Below are positions 10,101 to 15,722 of a stretch of 64,000 nt of DNA, one piece after another. Source of the DNA: Paraburkholderia sp. BL9I2N2. Lineage in GTDB: Bacteria > Pseudomonadota > Gammaproteobacteria > Burkholderiales > Burkholderiaceae. Below the pieces are notes generated by a model that was given only the letters and a program-made list of their open reading frames with translations, ran no database searches and was not told the DNA's origin. The DNA lies in assembly GCF_004339745.1 (NCBI RefSeq), contig NZ_SMGP01000001.1, forward strand, positions 3,720,001-3,784,000, read 5' to 3'. The stretch's first letter is position 1; each line of letters opens with the position of its first letter. Position numbers and translations under genes: made by a program.

Positions 10101-10465
10101 GCTTCAAGAATCGCGAAGCCGAACTCGAGAAAAACGCTATTCTGTCCAAGATGATGGTCGCCAACGGCATCAAGCCGTTCCTTCTGGGACTCAACGAACA
10201 ACAAGCGCACGAGGCCGGGAACCTTCTCTCCGCCTTGCTGCTCCAGCAAGTGCGCGGACATGAACTTGACGAGGTTCTGAACGGAAAGAGACAGCTCAAC
10301 TCGTATCCCGGACTGGCCAACGCGTTCAAAGTGCTTGAGGAACATGCTACTCCCGAGGCCCTCGCGGACCGTCACGGCGCAAGTCGTCTGGCAACGTTGG
10401 TAGCGGACGTTGGCGGGCAGGACCACCATGCGTTTGATGACGAAGGCGAGGAGTTATTCGGATGA
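7139..10465 (+). CDS. gmtZ: Large tyrosine recombinase with C-terminal Cys cluster, GmtZ-like
   Basis: A 1108-residue protein starting MTVRFHKAPGSGKLVAF; the frame is open further upstream, but this ATG sits 7 nt after the gmtY-like stop. A recombinase-type catalytic core is in the middle: R520 in TPIRSHQARWLD, H709 and R712 in DLHSLRVSG, H736 in AGHAT and Y745 in TLHYLKY. After it comes a cysteine set, C817-x4-C822 and C845-x2-C848, that looks able to bind zinc, then a long charged, probably coiled-coil region to about residue 960. Roughly 500 residues precede the core, far more than in XerC/D-type enzymes. This layout fits the VPA1269/GmtZ family. It ends in an ATGA overlap with the next gene, so synthesis of the two is likely coupled. 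Confidence 0.85.
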   Translation: MTVRFHKAPGSGKLVAFNTNDTEWALLDEISMDEMHEFIAEYERTRIDIYWDETMLSRSKDGNHLRVFESTRTNNTQYFKAMYLQTMAGSELRGKPLMQHIRALPIEEQRSLVATHKPNSLLELKAVLLQPRNVIGPAFHEMLEQCGSVRPFIESITGPLSTTAAEYPYRYLELLTMLWAKGLYLFPFLVSTWPTPAKWLTLTDARYAGPRAALIKTVYMLPPNTSADFAWSHTCTFFAVSDISRHEDLSPSHIDDYYEVLCDRFPTEEDKKSSKARGRLRFVTTALLQRFNVANPEHAVEIKRRPRNNVAPEKRRVDGKFRWLATDRPELTAWADAFRGYIDSLNTARISSKVNRLNIFGDFICTLFEPPTGPLSIVRSKHIYDASLRNSNTFLEHLRANYESAKFRNDTLSSVRRFFDWFNDFLVATGSSDSHTFKNPIFTSDSTGKDDSPSKTERDSLPPYVIKELKEVILDNDFEFPRRNKISSVHVLDSANGDYKWVFYPGPAVCLYTLFDTPIRSHQARWLDIGVFDEFVYDPSTNASVPNPSKDAIPGRREGVLRLERDGLRANAWLTLWINTNKTAEYNTKQIGYVIPYVSEQLAGLLQLSIDWQKRYLPALKAPVPYIAYQKEVREAPRPNDVVGPQIAPLFRDPRNPDQIQPVSYPKLKRFYIQVLAEAQKRIERKYGHKLKLVTDNGKGGLTWTVDLHSLRVSGITNLIEAGVPLEVVSQFVAGHATLVMTLHYLKYSPAKLRRFLELAHERMLNDEDFVGSELFADYLDEFAPFMLGQEGTGVGAGFQALQDKTGIMTITSEGICPGTSCSEGGPVESVAQNRYAAVPGGKRCGLCRFWLTGPAHLLGQVAAVNNLAYTIRKKGLEVASLNDQRIDAEDEGNQRKARELRDRVDILNRELEIDINEWAARYRYAEKSVALMDEYLATKERVEGTDKAVPVPILTASSPLELKVTLEEAHEFALLDQITQMSEFTTGFKNREAELEKNAILSKMMVANGIKPFLLGLNEQQAHEAGNLLSALLLQQVRGHELDEVLNGKRQLNSYPGLANAFKVLEEHATPEALADRHGASRLATLVADVGGQDHHAFDDEGEELFG

Positions 10466-11127
10466 ACAAGCTCGCTACGATTGACACCGTCTACAGCGAA
10501 TTAGTCGCGATGTCGTCGAACCCACGTCAGCGCGAATCACTGGAACGAATCAAAAGAGCTTGCGACTATCTGGAGGAGCAGGGACTCCAGATATCTCCTT
10601 CTGCGATTGAACGCTATTGCCTCGACCGGGACTGGTCCGGGCCGAAAGCGCAGTCCATTCGCAACTCGAAGGAGACTCTCCATCGATATGTGGAACTCAG
10701 GCAGTCGGGGCAGAAGCTTGCCGCTCGCGGTGACAGAGTAACGTCGGAACCCTTGATTGCCGACGAGACGATTCGCGCATACGTACAGTTGTTGAAGGAA
10801 GAGCGCGACCAAGCGATAGCCGCACGCAATCGCATCGAAGCAGGCCTCCGGTCAATCCCCGGAATCCCGGTTGATGACCTGATTCGCGTGGGGTTCGGCG
10901 GTACGGCGGCGTTGCCTACTAACGCCGACGAACCAGCGCGTCTATCGTCGGCAGCCAGGGAGGCGCTCAATAAGTTGTTCGAGCCGAACCATCTCGCGAA
11001 TTGCGGCCTTCAATTACACAAGGAGCGTGTCAGGCAAGTCGTTACCGGGAATGTATTGCTCGAGAAACACCATATCATCGCGCTACGCTCACTGTCAGCT
11101 GGGACGTCAGATGAGCCTGCCTCGTAG
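10462..11127 (+). CDS. gmtX: GmtX-like third protein of the trio
   Basis: A 221-residue, mostly helical, charged protein without transmembrane segments. It starts within the stop of the preceding recombinase (ATGA, 4-nt overlap). Residues 25-75 (from RIKRACDYLEEQ to IRNSKETLHRY) look like a DNA-binding helical module, and residues 105-130 (QLLKEERDQAIAARNRIEAG) like a short coiled coil. Tn554-type transposons likewise carry a small helical third protein that aids two recombinases; by analogy this one may be an accessory DNA-binding factor. The GmtX assignment is positional plus overall resemblance; no catalytic motif is visible. Confidence 0.7.
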   Translation: MNKLATIDTVYSELVAMSSNPRQRESLERIKRACDYLEEQGLQISPSAIERYCLDRDWSGPKAQSIRNSKETLHRYVELRQSGQKLAARGDRVTSEPLIADETIRAYVQLLKEERDQAIAARNRIEAGLRSIPGIPVDDLIRVGFGGTAALPTNADEPARLSSAAREALNKLFEPNHLANCGLQLHKERVRQVVTGNVLLEKHHIIALRSLSAGTSDEPAS

Positions 11128-11183
11128 ATGGACGGTAACAGTCGTCGATTGGCGCAATTCCTGACCACCGGTACAAGGGATAC

Positions 11184-11621
11184 ATGGCAAGCGGAAAACA
11201 ACTAGCTGAGCAGTACGTTGGTGTGTTCAGCGTGTGGGTTGCGAGCAAGAGCGACGCAGACTTCCGACAAATCGTCATCCGTGGCGTGCTCTCGCGAACC
11301 GAGATAGCTCGAGAATGCGGTTTCGCAAAATCGGTATTGAGCCAGAATCCGCGCATCAAAGATACCCTACGGGTGCTTGAGGACGAGCTTCGTTCGCGAG
11401 GCGTGCTACCGGAAGCGGCAAATCCGGCTGATGAGCCCCACGAAGTTATACCCATGCGCGAGCCTAGCCATCATCAAGCCGTGCGAGACGCGGAGAGCCT
11501 GCGGCGACTTCAATCCGAAAACGCCAGCCAGAAGGCCGAAATCGCAGACCTGCGGCAGCGTCTTGCGAAATATGAAGCATTGCACGAGGCGCTAGTCCTC
11601 ACCGGTCGTTTGCCTCGATGA
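11184..11621 (+). CDS. VPA1267-family-like small protein
   Basis: A 145-residue protein starting MASGKQLAEQYVGVF, with AAGGGA at 11175-11180 as ribosome binding site. Residues 20-70 (DADFRQIVIRGVLSRTEIAREC and GFAKSVLSQNPRIKDTLRVL) look like a helix-turn-helix-type unit. The C-terminal third is a heptad-like coiled coil (ESLRRLQSENASQKAEIADL). The N-terminal block resembles the VPA1267 family linked to GMT trios, as far as I recall. It overlaps the helicase start by ATGA, so the two are made together. It may be a DNA-binding adaptor for the helicase; this is inference from coupling and fold character. Confidence 0.7.
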   Translation: MASGKQLAEQYVGVFSVWVASKSDADFRQIVIRGVLSRTEIARECGFAKSVLSQNPRIKDTLRVLEDELRSRGVLPEAANPADEPHEVIPMREPSHHQAVRDAESLRRLQSENASQKAEIADLRQRLAKYEALHEALVLTGRLPR

Positions 11622-13903
11622 CTGACACACGCCTATTACGGGTCACCTCAATCCGCAGCGACAATCCGCTGGGACGCGGAGGGTGCATCTTTTATGGAAT
11701 TGCGGTTGACGAGTCCGGGAGCGTCCTTGATGCGCGTGAGAGCTTCGTCATCGTCGCTCCTAATCGCCTGCTCGCCAACGCATCAGTGCAGATTGGGCAG
11801 TGGTGGCGCGTAAAGGGTGACGCATCGCCTCGCCCGCGAACGGTCAATGGTTTCCGGATACTCGAGCAACAGATTGAGGCTGAAGACCTTGAGCTAGCTT
11901 TGCCTTCTGGCGAGCATCTCATTACGCTGCTCTCAGAGGGCGAAGGCTTCATCGGCATTGGTACAGCGAAGGCGCGGCGGCTGTGGGAAGCCTTTGGAGA
12001 GCGTCTTTATGATGTACTCGATGCCGGCGACGTTGCAACGATTGCTACGGTGAAGAGCGTGAGCCAGGAGATAGCGCAGCGGCTTGTTGCGGCGTGGCGG
12101 CTCTACGGTGATGCACGAACGCTTCAGTGGCTACACAAGCGCGGATTCAGCGTTTCGCTAGGCAGGAAGCTGCTTGCACACTTCGGCGCCGAGACTCGCA
12201 ACGCTATCGAGGAAGACCCGTATCGATTGCTGTCATTCTCGGCAAACTGGAACACCACGGACAGGTTCGCGCGCGAACACTTCGAGGTTGCCGAGGATGA
12301 CCCTCGACGTCTACAGGGCGCCATCGAAGAAGTTCTCTACCGCCTGTTCGCTGACGGCCACACCGCTGTCAGCCAGCAGATGGTGATGGTACGCCTGGCG
12401 GCCGTCCTTGGGGCGCAGTCTGAGGAGTTCTCGTGGCGCGGGCTCGCGTCTGCGGCGTTGGTCTCGGGGCGGCAAAATGGAAGCTATGTCGTCGGCGCGG
12501 ACGGTCAACTTCATCAGCTCGGCGCCTATGTCATGGAAACGTCGGTCGCCGGCGCTCTTGCGAGCCGGCTGGCTGACGACAAAGACGGACTACGCCTGCT
12601 TGACGTGCCTCGCGTCGATGCCATCATTGTTTCGTACGAGGCCGAAGAAAAACTGACCCTGAACAATGAGCAGCGCGCCGCCGTCCACGCCGCAGCTGCG
12701 GGTCGTCTGGTGCTCATCACGGGCGGTGCGGGAGTGGGCAAGACAACCGTCCTGAAGGCACTCTACCGTGTCTACGACGAAGCAGGCGTGCACGTGTTTC
12801 AAGCAGCGCTCGCGGGCCGAGCGGCGAAACGCATGCAGGAGGCCAGCAACCGGCCAGCAAGAACGCTCGCTGGCCTGCTGAAGAACACGAAGGAAGAGGA
12901 CCTCGAGGGTCCCTGCGTGGTGGTTGTGGACGAGGCCAGTATGGTGGATATCATTTCCATGTACCGGCTCTGTTCGATGCTGCCGGCACATGTTCGCCTG
13001 CTGCTCGCCGGCGACCCGTTCCAGTTGATGCCCGTTGGTCCAGGTCTGGTACTGCACGCGCTCGTGAATCAGCCGGGCATCCCCTCCGTCGAACTGAAGG
13101 TCGCCAAGCGATACGGAGGCGCTATCGCGCAAGCGGCGACGTGCATTCGCGATGGAATCTGGCCCGAACTTCCTGATGTCAAATCGGCACCGATAGCGTT
13201 CCTGCATCGCAAGCCCCGCCTGGTCATCGACGACGGTGAGCCGACGTTCCCTATAGCGTCAACGGTTCTCGACTTGTACCGAGAGGCACCCGAGCAAACC
13301 CAGATTCTTGCTCCCCGTAAAAACGGCCCGGAAGGAGTGAAGGCACTCAACAAGCTCTGCCAAGCCGCGCTCACGGGAGATACCGAAAAGCTCACACTGT
13401 GGAGCGATGAGTTCGACTGTCGGGTGGATACGGGATTCCGCTTGGGTGACCCTGTCGTTTGCACACGCAATCTCTGGGACATCGGCCTTCAAAATGGCTC
13501 GCTTGGTCGACTCGTGCAGATTGAGCACGAGCCGCGCGCGCTGTTCGACGACAACGGCGACGCCGCCGGTCACGCAATCGCCTGGATTGCATGGGACGAT
13601 GGAGGGCGTCGGCCGGTCACCGAGGCGCTCCTCGATGACCTGGAGTTGGCCTACGCCCTCACGGTGCATAAGGCCCAAGGGTCAGAATGGCCACGAATCA
13701 TCGTGCCAATAACTGGCAATCGGCTTCTCGACCGGACACTTATCTATACAGCCATTACCCGAGCACAGAGCCAGGTGATTCTCGTGGGTGACGAAGGAGC
13801 TGCTCGCCGGGCGGTGCAGGCTCTGCCGCGCGCAAATCATCGGAGCACCGCGCTCGGTTCGTTGTTGCGGCGTCAGCTCGCTGAAGAGGCGGTCATCGCC
13901 TAG
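11618..13903 (+). CDS. RecD2-like SF1B DNA helicase
   Basis: A 761-residue helicase. The N-terminal part has helix-hairpin-helix character around residues 100-200 (GIGTAKARRLWEAFG, QWLHKRGFSVSLGRKLL), as in RecD2. The helicase core follows: Walker A GGAGVGKTT with K375, motif II VVDEAS with D438 and E439, motif III GDPFQLMPVGPG, motif V/VI regions YALTVHKAQGSEWP and LIYTAITRA. Such enzymes unwind 5'-to-3'. It is the last gene of the element operon and is coupled by ATGA to the VPA1267-like gene. It could help process recombination intermediates or act as anti-phage cargo; the sequence does not decide. All motifs look intact. Confidence 0.88.
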   Translation: MTDTRLLRVTSIRSDNPLGRGGCIFYGIAVDESGSVLDARESFVIVAPNRLLANASVQIGQWWRVKGDASPRPRTVNGFRILEQQIEAEDLELALPSGEHLITLLSEGEGFIGIGTAKARRLWEAFGERLYDVLDAGDVATIATVKSVSQEIAQRLVAAWRLYGDARTLQWLHKRGFSVSLGRKLLAHFGAETRNAIEEDPYRLLSFSANWNTTDRFAREHFEVAEDDPRRLQGAIEEVLYRLFADGHTAVSQQMVMVRLAAVLGAQSEEFSWRGLASAALVSGRQNGSYVVGADGQLHQLGAYVMETSVAGALASRLADDKDGLRLLDVPRVDAIIVSYEAEEKLTLNNEQRAAVHAAAAGRLVLITGGAGVGKTTVLKALYRVYDEAGVHVFQAALAGRAAKRMQEASNRPARTLAGLLKNTKEEDLEGPCVVVVDEASMVDIISMYRLCSMLPAHVRLLLAGDPFQLMPVGPGLVLHALVNQPGIPSVELKVAKRYGGAIAQAATCIRDGIWPELPDVKSAPIAFLHRKPRLVIDDGEPTFPIASTVLDLYREAPEQTQILAPRKNGPEGVKALNKLCQAALTGDTEKLTLWSDEFDCRVDTGFRLGDPVVCTRNLWDIGLQNGSLGRLVQIEHEPRALFDDNGDAAGHAIAWIAWDDGGRRPVTEALLDDLELAYALTVHKAQGSEWPRIIVPITGNRLLDRTLIYTAITRAQSQVILVGDEGAARRAVQALPRANHRSTALGSLLRRQLAEEAVIA

Positions 13904-13910
13904 CGTCTTG

Positions 13911-13958
13911 CTGGGTCAAGGGCGGGCGTAAGCCCGGCGTAGCGAACCCTTGACGCAG
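13911..13958 (+). repeat. Nested inverted repeat after the helicase gene
   Basis: Outer arms CTGGGTCAAGGG (13911-13922) and CCCTTGACGCAG (13947-13958) pair at 11 of 12 positions. They enclose a short perfect hairpin CGGGC-GTAA-GCCCG (13923-13936 region). It begins 8 nt after the helicase stop. There is no U-tract, so it is not a standard intrinsic terminator. Confidence 0.65.
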
Positions 13959-13979
13959 CAGACTTTGAGCACGCTGTCG

Positions 13980-14017
13980 CATGGCCATGGGTGCGGCAGT
14001 TAGTGCCCATGGCCATG
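13980..14017 (+). repeat. Perfect 12-bp inverted repeat near the right end
   Basis: CATGGCCATGGG (13980-13991) and CCCATGGCCATG (14006-14017) are perfect complements with a 14-nt loop. Each arm also contains the palindrome CCATGG. The role is unknown; it could be a recombinase or regulator site, or an RNA hairpin. Confidence 0.65.
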
Positions 14018-14045
14018 TAGACCAAAGCGGCGTCCTTCGGCTGAA

Positions 14046-14120
14046 AATAGTTGCTTAACTATTATGGATGCCTTTACTCAGTCACATCGAAGGCATTAGT
14101 TGCTTTTTAGGGTCCATAAC
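14046..14120 (+). repeat. Right terminal region of the element with short repeats
   Basis: Contains an inverted repeat AATAGTT-GCTT-AACTATT (14046-14063), a direct repeat TAGTTGCTT at 14048-14056 and 14097-14105, and the terminal repeat AGGGTCCATAAC (14109-14120). The heptamer AACTATT also occurs near the left end (5574-5580). The arrangement suits core and arm sites for tyrosine recombinases. Confidence 0.55.
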
Positions 14121-14121
14121 A

Positions 14122-14496
14122 ATGGGCTGCATCCAGGCGCAGACCTGCCACACGGGGCGCTGCCCGACCGGCGTGGCGACCCAGGACCCGGTGCGCCAGC
14201 GCGCGTTGGTGGTTCCGGACAAGGCCGACCGCGTGTTCAACTTCCATCACAACACGCTGCATGCGCTGAAGGAAATCATTCAGGCCGCGGGACTGAAGCA
14301 TCCGGCGGAACTGCGCGCGCATCACATCGTGCGGCGCGTGTCGTCGCATGAGGTGCGTTTGATGTCGGAGCTGCTGAAGTATCTCGAACCGAACGATCTG
14401 CTCAACGGTCACTACCGCTACTCGCTGTTCGAGAAGTATTGGCCGGTGGCGCAAAGCGATTCGTTCTCGCCGAAGATGGAGCTGGCGGCGACCTGA
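14122..14496 (+). pseudogene. FMN-binding glutamate synthase family protein, 3' fragment
   Basis: Carries the C-terminal 123 codons (from GGC at 14125) of the gene cut at 5551. It begins with the cluster motif GCIQAQTCHTGRCPTGVATQ, whose cysteines (C-x5-C-x4-C) bind a 3Fe-4S cluster in GltB, and goes on with HHNTLHALKEIIQAAGLKHP and the C-terminus FSPKMELAAT. The codon before it, ATG at 14122-14124, replaces the expected GTG. An ORF can start at 14068 inside the element and would give a 142-residue chimera, but a separate function is unlikely. A good terminator follows at 14526-14546. Confidence 0.9.
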
Positions 14497-14525
14497 TCCG
14501 CCCGCCGACGCGCCCGGTACGACGC

Positions 14526-14550
14526 AGGGCCGCCACACGCGGCCCTTTGT
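14526..14550 (+). terminator. Rho-independent terminator of the interrupted gene
   Basis: AGGGCCGC (14526-14533), loop CACAC, GCGGCCCT (14539-14546), then TTGT. It lies 30 nt after the stop of the 3' fragment and marks the original end of that transcription unit. Confidence 0.7.
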
Positions 14551-14613
14551 CGTCTAAAGCACACTCGAACTCCCGTCCGACCCCGCAAAACGGACACCCC
14601 CCTCCCTTTCCGT

Positions 14614-14619
14614 TAAAAT
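14614..14619 (+). promoter_or_regulatory. Possible -10 box for glyQS
   Basis: TAAAAT in the context CGTTAAAATC, about 80 nt before the glyQ ATG and downstream of the preceding terminator. No convincing -35 hexamer can be assigned, so this is tentative. Confidence 0.3.
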
Positions 14620-14699
14620 CTACGGTTTAGCACTTCGCTCCACGGCCGCCCGGCGCGCTTCGGCGCTCACGGCGCGGCCCCATGCCCGAAAGGCACTTC

Positions 14700-15707
14700 A
14701 TGCTCACGTTTCAGCAAATCATCCTGACCTTGCAGTCCTACTGGGACAAGCAGGGTTGCGCGTTGCTCCAGCCGATCGACATGGAAGTCGGCGCGGGCAC
14801 GTCCCACGTCCATACCTTCCTGCGCGCGGTCGGCCCCGAGCCGTGGCGCGCGGCGTATGTGCAACCGTCGCGCCGCCCGAAAGACGGCCGCTACGGCGAG
14901 AACCCGAACCGTCTGCAGCACTACTACCAGTACCAGGTGGTGCTCAAGCCTGCGCCGGAAAACATCCTCGATCTGTACCTCGGCTCGCTCGAAGCCCTCG
15001 GCTTCGACCTGAAGCAGAACGACGTGCGCTTCGTTGAAGACGACTGGGAAAACCCCACGCTCGGCGCCTGGGGTCTGGGCTGGGAAGTGTGGCTGAACGG
15101 CATGGAAGTGACCCAGTTCACGTACTTCCAGCAGGTCGGCGGCCTGGATTGCAAACCCGTGCTCGGCGAAATCACGTACGGGCTCGAACGCCTCGCCATG
15201 TATCTGCAGAAGGTCGAGAACGTCTACGACCTCGTCTGGACCGAATGGGAAGAACAAGGCCCGAACGGCCCGGAACTGCGTCGCCTGACTTATGGCGACG
15301 TGTACCACCAGAACGAAGTCGAACAGTCCACCTACAACTTCGAGTATGCGAACGTCGAGTTGCTGTTCTCGATCTTCAATAGCTACGAAGCCGAAGCGAA
15401 GCGCATGATCGAAGCGCAGATCGCGCTGCCCGCCTACGAGCTGGTGCTGAAGGCCGGTCACACGTTCAACCTGCTCGACGCACGCGGCGCCATTTCGGTC
15501 ACGGAACGCGCGGCGTATATCGGCCGCATTCGTGCGCTGTCGAAGCTGGTCGCGCAGGCCTACTACGATTCGCGCGAAAAGCTCGGCTTCCCGATGCTCG
15601 GCAATCCGGTGCACAGCGTGCCCGGCCTCACGACCGACGAACAGGACGCCGCGATGCCCGCCTGGGCGCCGCCGCTGAAAGTCGAACGCAAGATCGACCA
15701 GGACTGA
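14700..15707 (+). CDS. glyQ: Glycine--tRNA ligase alpha subunit
   Basis: A 335-residue class II synthetase subunit (alpha of the alpha2beta2 enzyme) that catalyses glycyl-adenylate formation and tRNA Gly charging. Conserved signatures include QPIDMEVGAGTSH, AYVQPSRRPKDGRYGENPNR, FVEDDWENPTLGAWGLGWEV and GDVYHQNEVEQSTYNFEYAN. I start it at MLTFQQIILTLQSYW; an in-frame ATG 18 nt upstream adds only MPERHF, which is not part of the family N-terminus. glyS follows after 15 nt. Confidence 0.96.
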   Translation: MLTFQQIILTLQSYWDKQGCALLQPIDMEVGAGTSHVHTFLRAVGPEPWRAAYVQPSRRPKDGRYGENPNRLQHYYQYQVVLKPAPENILDLYLGSLEALGFDLKQNDVRFVEDDWENPTLGAWGLGWEVWLNGMEVTQFTYFQQVGGLDCKPVLGEITYGLERLAMYLQKVENVYDLVWTEWEEQGPNGPELRRLTYGDVYHQNEVEQSTYNFEYANVELLFSIFNSYEAEAKRMIEAQIALPAYELVLKAGHTFNLLDARGAISVTERAAYIGRIRALSKLVAQAYYDSREKLGFPMLGNPVHSVPGLTTDEQDAAMPAWAPPLKVERKIDQD

Positions 15708-15722
15708 CGAGAACATCAACAC

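Larger units (their letters stand above)
5552..14120 (+). mobile_element. GMT-like tyrosine-recombinase mobile element (about 8.6 kb)
   Basis: The element splits the FMN-glutamate-synthase-family gene within one codon. It carries five plus-strand genes packed with overlaps or short gaps: two different tyrosine recombinases (GmtY-like and GmtZ-like), a GmtX-like protein, a VPA1267-like small protein and a RecD2-like helicase. Its genes use more A/T at third positions than the flanks, and its ends are AT-rich, which indicates horizontal acquisition. The outer ends are an imperfect inverted repeat, GTTATCACCCCT at 5552-5563 and its counterpart GTTATGGACCCT (minus strand) at 14109-14120, 9 of 12 identical. 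No clear target-site duplication is seen. Naming as Gamma-Mobile-Trio-like rests on remembered architecture and protein character, not on a search. The boundaries are set by the inverted repeat and by the host reading frame and could be off by a few bases. Confidence 0.88.

Noticed and set aside
5758..11127. Classification as a Tn554-type or RIT (recombinase-in-trio) element
   Set aside because: Tn554 TnpA/TnpB are about 360 and 630 residues, and RIT elements carry three related recombinases. Here one recombinase is 1108 residues with a cysteine cluster and the third protein is not a recombinase, which fits the GMT layout better.
13911..13958. Integron attC site
   Set aside because: The expected GTTRRRY and RYYYAAC end motifs are absent and no integron integrase is nearby.
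13911..14017. Rho-independent terminator for the element operon
   Set aside because: The hairpins are strong, but neither is followed by a T-run on the plus strand; they are listed as structured repeats instead.
5552..14120. Integration into a tRNA gene with attL/attR duplication
   Set aside because: No tRNA is present at either end and no long direct repeat flanks the element; the target is a protein-coding gene.
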